This document shows positions 54,339 through 62,421 of a DNA stretch of 64,000 bases, one piece after another (position 1 is the stretch's first letter; the number at the start of each line of letters is the position of its first letter). The position numbers and the translations under genes were made by a program. A model generated the notes under the pieces. It was not told the DNA's origin and ran no database searches. It saw nothing but the letters and a program-made list of their open reading frames with translations. Origin of the DNA: PALSA-1003 sp963741315 (GTDB lineage: Bacteria > Pseudomonadota > Gammaproteobacteria > Burkholderiales > Casimicrobiaceae); NCBI GenBank assembly GCA_963741315.1, contig CAVUHK010000002.1:62001-126000 (forward strand). Direction: 5' to 3'.

Positions 54339-56597
54339 ATGGGAACATTCCGTGCAATTCGACTTTCTCTGCGCTTCATCCTTCCGCTCACTCTGACCCT
54401 GGGTGTGCTGGCGTATCTTTCGGTGCCCATCGTCGATCGCCTCACCCTTCGCTGGTGGGTCAACGATCTGGACGTGAGAGCCCGACTCGTCGCCAACACC
54501 CTCGACGAACAACTCGGCACCCTGGTCGCTGCAGGTGCAGACGAGAAGATAAACGCCGTACTCCTGCGCGCAATACAGGACGAACGCCTTTATGCGCTGG
54601 CCATCTGCGACCCCGGCGGCAATCTGCGCTACACCACGCCGACCTATCCGCTGTCGCTTGGCTGCAAGGCACCGTCGGGCGACACGGGACGCAACCGGTC
54701 GGTAGTGCACCTGCCGCAGGGACCGCTGCACGTCGTGCAGCAGCCGATCCAGAATGGCGCCGCGAGCGCAGGCACGCTGGTCCTCGTGCACGACATGAAT
54801 TTCGTGGAGCGCCGCAGCGCCGACACCCGGCGCTACCTGATCGTTATGTTCATTGTGCTGGGCGTCGTGATCTCACTGGTGACGGTCGTCATCGCGCACT
54901 TGTCGTGGCGCGGCTGGGTCGCGGGTGTGCGGGCGTTATTCCGCGGCGAGGGCATCACGCAACCGTTTTCGCAGCCGGCGACCGATGACATGCAGCCGCT
55001 GGCGAGCGAATTGCGGGCGCTGGTGCGCGAACTCGACATGAGCCGCCGCGGTCACGACCAGAACACCACCTGGAGTCCCGAGCAGCTGCGCCGGACGCTG
55101 CGCGAACAGTTGCTCGGCGATGAGATCCTCGTGGTATCCAACCGCGAACCGTTCATCCACAACCGCTCCGGGGACGGCGTCGTCGTGACTCGGCCGGCCA
55201 GCGGCCTCGTCACCGCGCTGGAGCCCATCATGCGCGCGTGTTCGGGTACCTGGATCGCGCATGGCAGCGGCAGCGCCGACCGGGAAACCGTCGATCGCAA
55301 CGACCGTGTGCGGGTGCCGCCGGACAGCCCCAGCTACACGCTGCGCCGCGTCTGGCTCAGCGAGGAAGAGGAGCAGGGCTATTACTACGGATTCGCCAAC
55401 GAAGGGCTGTGGCCGCTGTGCCACATCGCGCACGTGCGCCCGGTGTTTCGCAGCAGCGACTGGGAACAGTACAAGCGCGTCAATCGCCGTTTCGCCGACG
55501 TCGTGCTGCGCGAAGCCCGCACCGAGGACCCCGTGGTCGTCGTCCAGGACTATCACTTTGCGCTACTGCCGAGCCTGATCCGCGAACGCCTGCCCAAGGC
55601 GACGATCATCATGTTCTGGCACATCCCGTGGCCGAATTCGGAGTCGTTCGGCATCTGCCCCTGGCGCGAAGAACTCCTTGCCGGCATGCTGGGCAGCACC
55701 ATCCTCGGCTTCCACACGCGCTTCCATTGCCAGAATTTCGTCGAGTCCGTCGACCGGTACCTTGAAGCCCGCATCGAGCGCGAGTCGTCGACCATCTCGT
55801 ACGGCGGCCACCTGACGCGGGTCGAGCATTATCCGATTTCGATCCAGTGGCCACCCGAATGGGTGGACTCGCAGCTCCCGGTCGCGCTGTGTCGCGCCAA
55901 GATCTGCCGTGTCGAACAGTTGAAAGACGATGTGCTGCTGGCCGTTGGTGTCGACCGCATGGACTACACCAAGGGCATCCTCGAGCGTTTCAGCGCGGTC
56001 GAGCGGCTGCTGGAGCTGCACCCCGAGCTGATCGGGCGAGTGGTGCTGGTGCAGATAGCCGCACCATCGCGTTCATCGCTGGACGAGTACAAGCACTTCG
56101 AGGAACGCGTCCATACGCTTGCCGCGCGCATCAATGCCCGCTTCGGCCGCAATGGCTACACGCCAATAAGGCTCAAAGCGCGCCACCACACCTCGGCTGA
56201 CATCAACGAGTACTATCGCGCGGCACAGGTGTGCATGGTCACGAGCCTGCACGACGGCATGAACCTCGTCGCCAAGGAATTCGTGGCCTCGCGCGACGAC
56301 GAACAGGGCGCGCTGATCCTCTCGCAGTTCACCGGCGCCGCCCGCGAACTCCACGATGCGTTGGTGGTCAATCCCTATCATGGCGAAGAGTGCGCCGAGG
56401 CGCTCTATCGCGGCTTGACGATGCCGTCGAACGAGCAGCGCGTGCGCATGCGCAGCATGCGGCGCATCGTTTCCGAGTTCAACGTCTATCGCTGGGCCGG
56501 TGCGATGCTGCTCGATGCGGCGCGACTGCGCCAGCGCAACCGCATCGCGGACCGCATCAGCGCGCACCAGCGAGACGTTGTCAGGGAGTTCGCATGA
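54339..56597 (+). CDS. otsA: Trehalose-6-phosphate synthase OtsA with N-terminal membrane sensor-like module
   Basis: A 752-residue fusion. Residues 11-30 and 166-188 are membrane helices enclosing a roughly 135-residue periplasmic loop, and WRGWVAGVRALFRGE to DMSRRG (190-238) resembles a HAMP-type connector. Residues 262-750 are the GT20 synthase: DEILVVSNREPF, VVQDYHFALLP, MFWHIPWPNSESF, LGFHTRFHCQNFVESVDRYL, GVDRMDYTKGILERF and SLHDGMNLVAKEFVASR. It joins UDP-glucose (or ADP-glucose) and glucose 6-phosphate to trehalose 6-phosphate. The normal enzyme is about 470 residues and soluble; here it is membrane-tethered and may sense an external condition. GGAG precedes ATG 54339; the stop overlaps otsB. 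Confidence 0.93.
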   Translation: MGTFRAIRLSLRFILPLTLTLGVLAYLSVPIVDRLTLRWWVNDLDVRARLVANTLDEQLGTLVAAGADEKINAVLLRAIQDERLYALAICDPGGNLRYTTPTYPLSLGCKAPSGDTGRNRSVVHLPQGPLHVVQQPIQNGAASAGTLVLVHDMNFVERRSADTRRYLIVMFIVLGVVISLVTVVIAHLSWRGWVAGVRALFRGEGITQPFSQPATDDMQPLASELRALVRELDMSRRGHDQNTTWSPEQLRRTLREQLLGDEILVVSNREPFIHNRSGDGVVVTRPASGLVTALEPIMRACSGTWIAHGSGSADRETVDRNDRVRVPPDSPSYTLRRVWLSEEEEQGYYYGFANEGLWPLCHIAHVRPVFRSSDWEQYKRVNRRFADVVLREARTEDPVVVVQDYHFALLPSLIRERLPKATIIMFWHIPWPNSESFGICPWREELLAGMLGSTILGFHTRFHCQNFVESVDRYLEARIERESSTISYGGHLTRVEHYPISIQWPPEWVDSQLPVALCRAKICRVEQLKDDVLLAVGVDRMDYTKGILERFSAVERLLELHPELIGRVVLVQIAAPSRSSLDEYKHFEERVHTLAARINARFGRNGYTPIRLKARHHTSADINEYYRAAQVCMVTSLHDGMNLVAKEFVASRDDEQGALILSQFTGAARELHDALVVNPYHGEECAEALYRGLTMPSNEQRVRMRSMRRIVSEFNVYRWAGAMLLDAARLRQRNRIADRISAHQRDVVREFA

Positions 56598-57385
56598 CCT
56601 ACGCGTTGTCGGTCGATGGGCTGGCGCGAATCCACAAGATCGTCGACCCCACCACCCTGCTTGCCTTTGACATCGACGGCACACTTGCGCCGATCGTGTC
56701 GCAACCCTGGGCGGCGCGTATCCAACCCGAAGTCCGGGTGCTGCTGGTGAAGCTCAACGCGTCGCATCCGGTCGCGATCATCACCGGCAGATGCGTTTCC
56801 GACGCGCGTCAGATGCTTGGATTCGAGCCCCGCTACGTGGTAGGTAACCACGGCGCCGAGGGCCTGCCGGGTCACGGCGCGGGCAGTGCGGCCTTCGCCC
56901 GGACGTGCGAAGGGTGGCTCGCGACCATCGCCGGCGCCGGCCCCGCATGGCCTCCCGCGCCCGGCGTACTGCTCGAAAACAAACAGTATTCGCTTGCGAT
57001 TCATTATCGCCATGTCGCCGACGCCGCCCAGACGCGTGCCGACATCGAACGGCTCGTGCTGCGGTTGACGCCGTCGCCGACCATCGTTCACGGCAAATTC
57101 GTCGTCAACCTGCTGCCGCCCGGGGCGCCGCACAAAGGCGATGCGCTGCGCGCGCTGCTGGCGGACTCGGGCGCGCCCTACGCCCTGTACGTCGGCGACG
57201 ACGTCACTGACGAGGACGTGTACGCGCTGCGCCTTCCGAATGTGCTGTCGATCTGCGTCGCCTCGGCAGCATATTCCAAGGCGGACCTGCACCTGGTTGC
57301 CCAGACCGAAGTGCTTACCCTCCTCGAGGAACTCGAGGCCATGACTTCCGGGACCTTTCTCCTGCGCAAGCCGGCTGCAACATGA
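56594..57385 (+). CDS. otsB: Trehalose-6-phosphate phosphatase OtsB
   Basis: A 263-residue HAD-superfamily phosphatase. Motif I is LLAFDIDGTLAPI (nucleophile Asp26, Asp28), motif II AIITGRCVSDA, and motif IV VGDDVTDEDVYA (Asp202, Asp203). VVGNHGAEG and GKFVVNLLPPGAPHKGDAL are the trehalose-phosphatase specific regions. It hydrolyses trehalose 6-phosphate to trehalose. Start ATG 56594 overlaps the otsA stop (ATGA), and its own stop overlaps the next gene in the same way, so the three genes are translationally coupled. Confidence 0.95.
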   Translation: MTYALSVDGLARIHKIVDPTTLLAFDIDGTLAPIVSQPWAARIQPEVRVLLVKLNASHPVAIITGRCVSDARQMLGFEPRYVVGNHGAEGLPGHGAGSAAFARTCEGWLATIAGAGPAWPPAPGVLLENKQYSLAIHYRHVADAAQTRADIERLVLRLTPSPTIVHGKFVVNLLPPGAPHKGDALRALLADSGAPYALYVGDDVTDEDVYALRLPNVLSICVASAAYSKADLHLVAQTEVLTLLEELEAMTSGTFLLRKPAAT

Positions 57386-59190
57386 GCCCCGTCGCTCCGC
57401 GCTCCCCAGACCTCGAGCTTGGGGCGATCGGCAATTGCGCCTACAACGCATTGATCGACGCGCACGGCAAGGTGGTCTGGTGCTGCCTGCCGCGGCCCGA
57501 CGGCGATCCGATATTCCACGCGCTGCTCGGCGACGGTGATCATCCGCAAAGCGGCAGCTTTGCCATCGAGCTCGAAGGCATGGCGCATGCGACGCAGCGC
57601 TACGTCACGAACACTGCGGTGCTGGTGACAGAGTTGACCGACGCCTCCGGTGGCACCATCCGCATCACCGATTTTGCGCCGCGCTTTCGAGATCGCGGTC
57701 GCACCTTCAGGCCATTGTTGCTGATGCGCCGAATTACCCCTCTGGCAGGACGGCCACGCATCCGCATCAGGCTGCAACCCGGTTTTTCATACGGAGCGGC
57801 GGCGCCGCACCTCACCCGCGGCAGCAACCACGTCCGCTACGTACACTCATCCCAAACGCTGCGCCTGACGACCGACGTTCCGATCACCTACGTCCTGGAC
57901 CAGACCACGCACCTTCTCGATCGACCCATCAACCTGATCTTTGGCGTCGACGAGACCATTGAGAGCGACATCGCCGACACGGTGCGCCAGTTCGAGGAAC
58001 GTACGACAGAATATTGGCGACACTGGTCGCGAGCGCTGGCGGTGCCCCTGGAATGGCAGGATCGAGTCATCCGCGCGGCCATCACGCTCAAGCTCTGCAC
58101 GTTCGAGGAGACCGGCGCGATACTCGCCGCAATGACGTCGAGCGTCCCGGAGGCCCCGGATGCACAGCGCAACTGGGACTACCGATTCTGCTGGCTTCGC
58201 GACGCCTTCTTCGTCGTCCGGGCGCTCAACGGGCTCTCGGAAGTCGCGACCATGGAGAACTATCTGCGCTATCTCAGCAACGTCGGCCATGCCGCGATGC
58301 GCGACAACCACCTGCAGCCGGTCTACGGCATCGGTCTGGAAGCGGTGCTCGACGAGCGCAGCGTAGGCACGCTCGCAGGCTATCGCGGCATCGGTCCGGT
58401 GCGCACCGGCAACCAGGCATACCAGCACCGTCAGCACGACGTGTACGGCCATGCCGTGCTCGCGGCGACCCAGGCATTTTTCGATCGCCGCCTGCTTCGC
58501 GTCGCCGGTGTCGACGACTTCCTGCAGATGGAATGGCTGGGCGAGCGCGCCTATGCCCTTCATGACCAACCCGACGCGGGAATCTGGGAGCTGCGCACGC
58601 GTAGCAGTGTCCACACTTCGTCTTCTGCAATGTGCTGGGCAGCGTGCGACCGGCTGGCCAAGATTGCCGGGCATCTCGGACTCTCCGAGCGCGGTGCGGT
58701 CTGGCGGGAGCGCGCGGGACAAATCCGGGCAACGATTCTCGAGCGCTCGTGGAGCCATTCGCGCGGCTCTTTCGTCGACGCCTTCGAAGGCGAGAATCTC
58801 GACGCGAGCATCCTGCTGATGAACGAAGTCGGACTGATCAGCGCGGACGATCCGCGCTGGCGATCGACGTTGCAGATCATTCGCAGCGAATTACTGCGCG
58901 GAAACCGGTTATACCGCTACGTTGCCGCCGACGACTTCGGTGTTCCTTCGATGGCATTTACCGCGTGCACCTTCTGGTTTCTTGACGCGCTCGCTCGAGC
59001 CGGCATGGTGGGCGAGGCGCGGGAATTGTTCGAGGACTTGATGTCGAAGTGCAATCGTCTGGGCCTGCTCTCCGAGCATATCGACCCACGTAACGGCGAG
59101 CTGTGGGGAAATTTCCCGCAGACCTATTCGATGGCAGGAATCATCAATGGCGCCACCCGCCTGTCGCAGCGGTGGGAAACGGTGCTTTGA
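57382..59190 (+). CDS. Glycoside hydrolase family 15 protein (trehalase/glucoamylase-like)
   Basis: A 602-residue soluble GH15 protein. The N-terminal beta domain starts DLELGAIGNCAYNALIDAHGKVVWCCLPRPDGDPIF, the usual GH15 opening. The alpha/alpha barrel includes QRNWDYRFCWLRDAFFVVRAL, VYGHAVLAATQAFF, DAGIWELRTRSSVHTSSSAMCWAACDRL (with the Glu of the family's WE motif) and the late SMAFTACTFWFLDALARAG. Members hydrolyse alpha-1,4- or alpha,alpha-1,1-glucosides; several bacterial ones next to otsBA are trehalases. The HFTHSK stretch of typical enzymes is replaced by HTSSSA, so substrate specificity is open. It is the third coupled gene of the trehalose operon, and could recycle trehalose after stress. 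Confidence 0.9.
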   Translation: MSPVAPRSPDLELGAIGNCAYNALIDAHGKVVWCCLPRPDGDPIFHALLGDGDHPQSGSFAIELEGMAHATQRYVTNTAVLVTELTDASGGTIRITDFAPRFRDRGRTFRPLLLMRRITPLAGRPRIRIRLQPGFSYGAAAPHLTRGSNHVRYVHSSQTLRLTTDVPITYVLDQTTHLLDRPINLIFGVDETIESDIADTVRQFEERTTEYWRHWSRALAVPLEWQDRVIRAAITLKLCTFEETGAILAAMTSSVPEAPDAQRNWDYRFCWLRDAFFVVRALNGLSEVATMENYLRYLSNVGHAAMRDNHLQPVYGIGLEAVLDERSVGTLAGYRGIGPVRTGNQAYQHRQHDVYGHAVLAATQAFFDRRLLRVAGVDDFLQMEWLGERAYALHDQPDAGIWELRTRSSVHTSSSAMCWAACDRLAKIAGHLGLSERGAVWRERAGQIRATILERSWSHSRGSFVDAFEGENLDASILLMNEVGLISADDPRWRSTLQIIRSELLRGNRLYRYVAADDFGVPSMAFTACTFWFLDALARAGMVGEARELFEDLMSKCNRLGLLSEHIDPRNGELWGNFPQTYSMAGIINGATRLSQRWETVL

Positions 59191-59334
59191 GAGTTTTCTG
59201 ATCGAGCCGGCGCTTGTAGGTGACGGTCCGATAGTCGTTGCGCAAAATTCCTATTGACGTTCGGGTCGTTGCCTGCTGCCCGCAACGCCGGAATACCGGC
59301 AACATGCAATCATTGGAGTACGAGCGGAGACCCC

Positions 59335-59685
59335 ATGCTCAACAGCGCCCCTTTCGTTCAGTGGACAACGGTGCTCATCATGGTTGGCGCGACAGTGATG
59401 CCGTTCACAGCTCACGCCGAAACGTCCTCGAATCAGGAGGCGGATGCGCGTCGTGCCCCGGCATACGCGGCTGCGGCATACCTGGCTTCGGACAGCGGTG
59501 ACGAGCCGATGGTCGCCCCGCCCACACAGGGCGTTGCCGAGGGGTCCGCGGATATCCCCTTGCCGGACCTGCGGCCCCGCGACCCTACGCGTCGCTGCGG
59601 CAACATCATGTCGGTGTGGGACGAACCATGCAACTACGCGGGCCAAGGCAGAGTTTCGGTCGAAACGACCGCAATTCGACCTTGA
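59335..59685 (+). CDS. Small secreted protein, unknown function
   Basis: A 116-residue protein with a signal peptide (WTTVLIMVGATVMPFTAHAE). The mature part is hydrophilic and Pro/Ala-rich (PTQGVAEGSADIPLPDLRPRDPTRRCGNIMSVWDEPCNYAGQGRVSVETT) with two Cys 16 residues apart. No family is recognised. CGGAGA lies 9 bases before ATG 59335. A TCCTATT at 59249-59255 resembles the shared -35-like element, but the hexamer 17 bp on (CTGCTG) is a poor match. It is followed by a hairpin terminator. Confidence 0.65.
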   Translation: MLNSAPFVQWTTVLIMVGATVMPFTAHAETSSNQEADARRAPAYAAAAYLASDSGDEPMVAPPTQGVAEGSADIPLPDLRPRDPTRRCGNIMSVWDEPCNYAGQGRVSVETTAIRP

Positions 59686-59743
59686 GTCAGCGCGCACGAA
59701 CCGCCGACTCCCACGCGTGGGCGTCGCGCTGACTGCGTCTTTT
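59685..59743 (+). terminator. Long hairpin terminator before the DUF6496 gene
   Basis: AGTCAGCGCG (59685-59694) pairs with CGCGCTGACT (59725-59734); an inner palindrome CCCACGCGTGGG (59710-59721) adds a second stem. The end is GCGTCTTTT, directly joined to the TCCTACA of the next element. Confidence 0.6.
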
Positions 59744-59772
59744 CCTACATCCGAATCAGTGCGCGGCCGATG
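59743..59772 (+). promoter_or_regulatory. TCCTACA-N17-CCGATG promoter-like element (site 5)
   Basis: TCCTACA (59743-59749), 17 bp, CCGATG (59767-59772), ending 67 bases before ATG 59840. It follows a terminator, so it is positioned as the promoter of the DUF6496-topoisomerase unit. Confidence 0.55.
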
Positions 59773-59839
59773 ATCGCGGCGACCGGCATGGCGCTAGCCT
59801 GCTCGTCGTAACTTTTCCAAACTCACCGAGGAGAAAGCC

Positions 59840-60022
59840 ATGGCCAAGTACGGCAAGACTGCCCAGGACAAAGTCGAAAAGACGATGCATGAACTGAAGC
59901 AAGGAACACTGCGCAGCGGCGGATCGGGAAAGAAAGTCACCAGTCGCAAGCAGGCAATCGCCATCGGCCTGTCCGAAGCGCGCCACGCCGGCGGCAAGGT
60001 GCCGAAGCAGAAGAAAACCTGA
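59840..60022 (+). CDS. DUF6496 family small basic protein
   Basis: A 60-residue basic protein: MAKYGKTAQDKVEKTMHELKQG, GSGKKVTSRKQAIAIGLSEARHAGGKVPKQKK. This is the DUF6496 pattern, small lysine-rich proteins often encoded beside stress and DNA-repair genes. It could bind nucleic acid, but this is not established. GAGGAGAA lies 6 bases before ATG 59840. The topoisomerase gene begins 27 bp after the stop. Confidence 0.85.
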   Translation: MAKYGKTAQDKVEKTMHELKQGTLRSGGSGKKVTSRKQAIAIGLSEARHAGGKVPKQKKT

Positions 60023-60049
60023 ACTCCGAGTTGACGCACGCAATGCGCG

Positions 60050-61294
60050 ATGATTCGTAGCGCCGCCGGCAGCCGGCGAGCGGAGGGGAATGCGCCGTCG
60101 GACGATCCTTCCCCGGAGGCTATCGCCGCGATAGCCGCGGCCAATCTCGTCTACGTGACCGATGCTCTGCCCGGCATTCGCCGCGTCCGCGAAAAAGACG
60201 GCTTTGCGTACATTGCGCCCGATAAACGTCGCATCGCCGACCCCGCTGTACTGCAAAAGCTCGCGTCACTCGCCATCCCGCCCGCCTACGAAGATGTCTG
60301 GATCTGTCCCGATCCGCGCGGACACCTCCAGGCGACGGGACGAGACGCGCGCGGCCGCAAACAATATCGCTATCACCCGGAGTGGCGTGCAACGCGCGAC
60401 GGCAATAAATTCGAGCGCATGCCGGCCTTCGGCTCGTCGCTGCCGCGGTTGCGCAGGCGCCTGCGTCGGGACCTCGCGCTCGAAGGCATGCCGAAGGACA
60501 AGGTGGTCGCCGTCGTGGTGAGCCTGCTCGACGCCACCCGCGTGCGCATCGGCAACGCCGAATACGCACGCGATAACGACAGTTACGGTCTGACAACGCT
60601 TCGCAACCGGCACGTGCGATTCGTCGGCGGGGCGCGGCTGGTACTGCGTTTCCGCGGCAAGGGTGGTGTCGACCACGAGGTTGTCGTCGACGACAAGCGG
60701 TTGGCGCGGCTCGTCCGGCGATGCCATCAGTTGCCGGGTCAACAGCTGTTTCAGTACGTGGGCGAAAAGGGCGAGGTGCGGTCGGTGGATTCGGGCCAGG
60801 TCAACGCCTATCTCAGGGAGGCAATGGGCGACGATTTCACCGCGAAGGATTTTCGCACCTGGGGCGCGACGCTGCGCGCGCTCGAGTTGATGCAGGCGAT
60901 GCCGTTGCCCGAGCCCGCCAGCGAGCGAGCGTTCAACGCTTGCATTCTGCAAACGGTGCGCGAAGTCGCTGCCGACTTGCGCAACACGCCTGCGGTGTGC
61001 AGAAAATCCTACATCAATCCGCTGGTGTTCGAGGCGTGGCGCAGCGGCGCGCTGCAACGCGGAATCGGTGAGCGCCTGCGCAACGCTCCCCGCCGAGCCG
61101 AGCGTCTCGTCCCGATTTTTCTGCGCAAACAAGCGAGCGCGACTGAACCAGAGCCGTGGCACGGCGTCGCGACGTCGGACTATCGTTGCTACCGCGGGCC
61201 GGGAAATGGGACAGCCGCCTCGTCGAAGCGTGTAACAAAGTCCTACGCGCGGATCAGACGATTGCCGACAGCCATCGGCGTGAGCCGAAGCTAA
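60050..61294 (+). CDS. DNA topoisomerase IB (poxvirus/eukaryotic type)
   Basis: A 414-residue type IB topoisomerase. The N-terminal domain has RVREKDGFAYIAPDKRRIADPAVLQKLASLAIPPAYEDVWICPDPRGHLQATGRDARGRKQYRYHPEWRATR-type order (about 45-116). The catalytic domain has ATRVRIGNAEYARDNDSYGLTTLRNRHV (Arg164), KDFRTWGATL (Arg269) and the nucleophile Tyr321 in CRKSYINP. It relaxes supercoils by single-strand breakage. Normal members end near residue 360; here about 54 extra residues (from QASATEPEP) follow, encoded by DNA that also holds the shared promoter element of the next gene. The extension may be non-functional read-through. Confidence 0.92.
   Translation: MIRSAAGSRRAEGNAPSDDPSPEAIAAIAAANLVYVTDALPGIRRVREKDGFAYIAPDKRRIADPAVLQKLASLAIPPAYEDVWICPDPRGHLQATGRDARGRKQYRYHPEWRATRDGNKFERMPAFGSSLPRLRRRLRRDLALEGMPKDKVVAVVVSLLDATRVRIGNAEYARDNDSYGLTTLRNRHVRFVGGARLVLRFRGKGGVDHEVVVDDKRLARLVRRCHQLPGQQLFQYVGEKGEVRSVDSGQVNAYLREAMGDDFTAKDFRTWGATLRALELMQAMPLPEPASERAFNACILQTVREVAADLRNTPAVCRKSYINPLVFEAWRSGALQRGIGERLRNAPRRAERLVPIFLRKQASATEPEPWHGVATSDYRCYRGPGNGTAASSKRVTKSYARIRRLPTAIGVSRS
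61241..61270 (+). promoter_or_regulatory. TCCTACG-N17-CCGACA promoter-like element (site 6)
   Basis: TCCTACG (61241-61247), 17 bp, CCGACA (61265-61270), ending 32 bases before ATG 61303 of the DUF3182 gene. It lies inside the atypical last codons of the topoisomerase gene. Confidence 0.5.
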
Positions 61295-61302
61295 GGTTGC
61301 GC

Positions 61303-62421
61303 ATGACCTCCAAGCTCGAACGCGGAACGGTAGTGACCATGGCTCCGCCGGCGCACCACGACGCGTCGGATCACGAATCGATGACGCGTCGCACGATCGC
61401 CGCTACGCTGGCGGACCTGAAAGGCTTCGAATTCGGTGGCGAATTCGATCCGACGCGGCACTACCCGCTGCCGCTGTACTTCGTTCCGGCAACGACGCTG
61501 GTGGGGCTGGATCGCGCTGCGAGGCTGGGCATTCGCGACGAAGACGACCTCTTCGGCGGCGTGGTGCCGTTCGGCGCGATGGCAACCAAGTCGATCACGC
61601 ACCCACTCATCGACTCGGGCCGCGTCCCGGAAGGGTGGTCCGTGGATTTTCCGGCGAGCGTCGCCGGACACGTGCTCGACGGCTATACGGCGTTCGATCG
61701 CGCCGACGCGCTGCGAGCCGGCCGGCGCATGCTTGAGAAGGGCCCGCTTCGCGTCAAGCGTTCGCGCGGTATCGGAGGCAACGGACAATGGGTGGTGCAC
61801 GACGCGAAGTCGATGGAAAGATGCCTGGCCGGCATCGACACTGCGGAGATCGAATCCAGTGGTGTGGTGCTCGAGGAGAATCTCGAAGAGGTCACGACCT
61901 ACAGTGTCGGACAGGTTCGTGTCGATGGCATACAGGTCAGCTACTGGGGCACGCAGCGCCTGACGCGCAACAACCACGGCGCCGAGGTCTACGGCGGCTC
62001 GGACCTGTCGACGATTCGCGGCAATTTCGACACGCTGGCAGACGCCGCCGAGAATCCGGAAGTGAAACTCGCCATTGCCGGAGCGCGGGCGTACGATGCG
62101 GCCGCCAGTGAATGCTTTGCCGGCTTCTTTGCGTCGCGACGCAACTACGACGTGGTCGCCGGCACCGACGCCCGCGGACTCAGACGCGTCGGGGTGCTGG
62201 AGCAGTCCTGGCGCATCGGTGGGGCCAGCGGCGCGGAAATGGCCGTCCTCGGCATGTTCCGGCGGGACCGAGGTCTGCTTTGCGCACGGGCATCGACGGT
62301 GGAAGTGTACGGTGCAGCGTTCACCCCGCCTTCGAGGGCAACGGTGCTTTTTCACGGAGTGGATCCACAGATCGGTCCGCTGACCAAGTACGTCGTTTCA
62401 GCGCCACATGTCCACGCATGA
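61303..62421 (+). CDS. DUF3182 family protein
   Basis: A 372-residue protein of the DUF3182 family: HYPLPLYFVPATTLVGLDRAARLGI, DDLFGGVVPFGAMATKSITHPL, LRVKRSRGIGGNGQWVV and ATVLFHGVDPQIGPLTKYV. The order of a basic RSRGIGGNGQ loop and a GVVLEENLEEVTTYSVGQVRVDG segment recalls ATP-grasp enzymes, which may suggest ligase activity, but this is inference. Family members often lie near Ku and LigD. ATG 61303 lies 8 bp after the topoisomerase stop. Its end overlaps the following hydrolase gene by 14 bp, so those two are co-translated. Confidence 0.82.
   Translation: MTSKLERGTVVTMAPPAHHDASDHESMTRRTIAATLADLKGFEFGGEFDPTRHYPLPLYFVPATTLVGLDRAARLGIRDEDDLFGGVVPFGAMATKSITHPLIDSGRVPEGWSVDFPASVAGHVLDGYTAFDRADALRAGRRMLEKGPLRVKRSRGIGGNGQWVVHDAKSMERCLAGIDTAEIESSGVVLEENLEEVTTYSVGQVRVDGIQVSYWGTQRLTRNNHGAEVYGGSDLSTIRGNFDTLADAAENPEVKLAIAGARAYDAAASECFAGFFASRRNYDVVAGTDARGLRRVGVLEQSWRIGGASGAEMAVLGMFRRDRGLLCARASTVEVYGAAFTPPSRATVLFHGVDPQIGPLTKYVVSAPHVHA

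Noticed and set aside
59249..59278. TCCTATT-N17-CTGCTG upstream of the small secreted protein gene
   Set aside because: The second half matches only three of six positions, so it is not counted as a regulon site.
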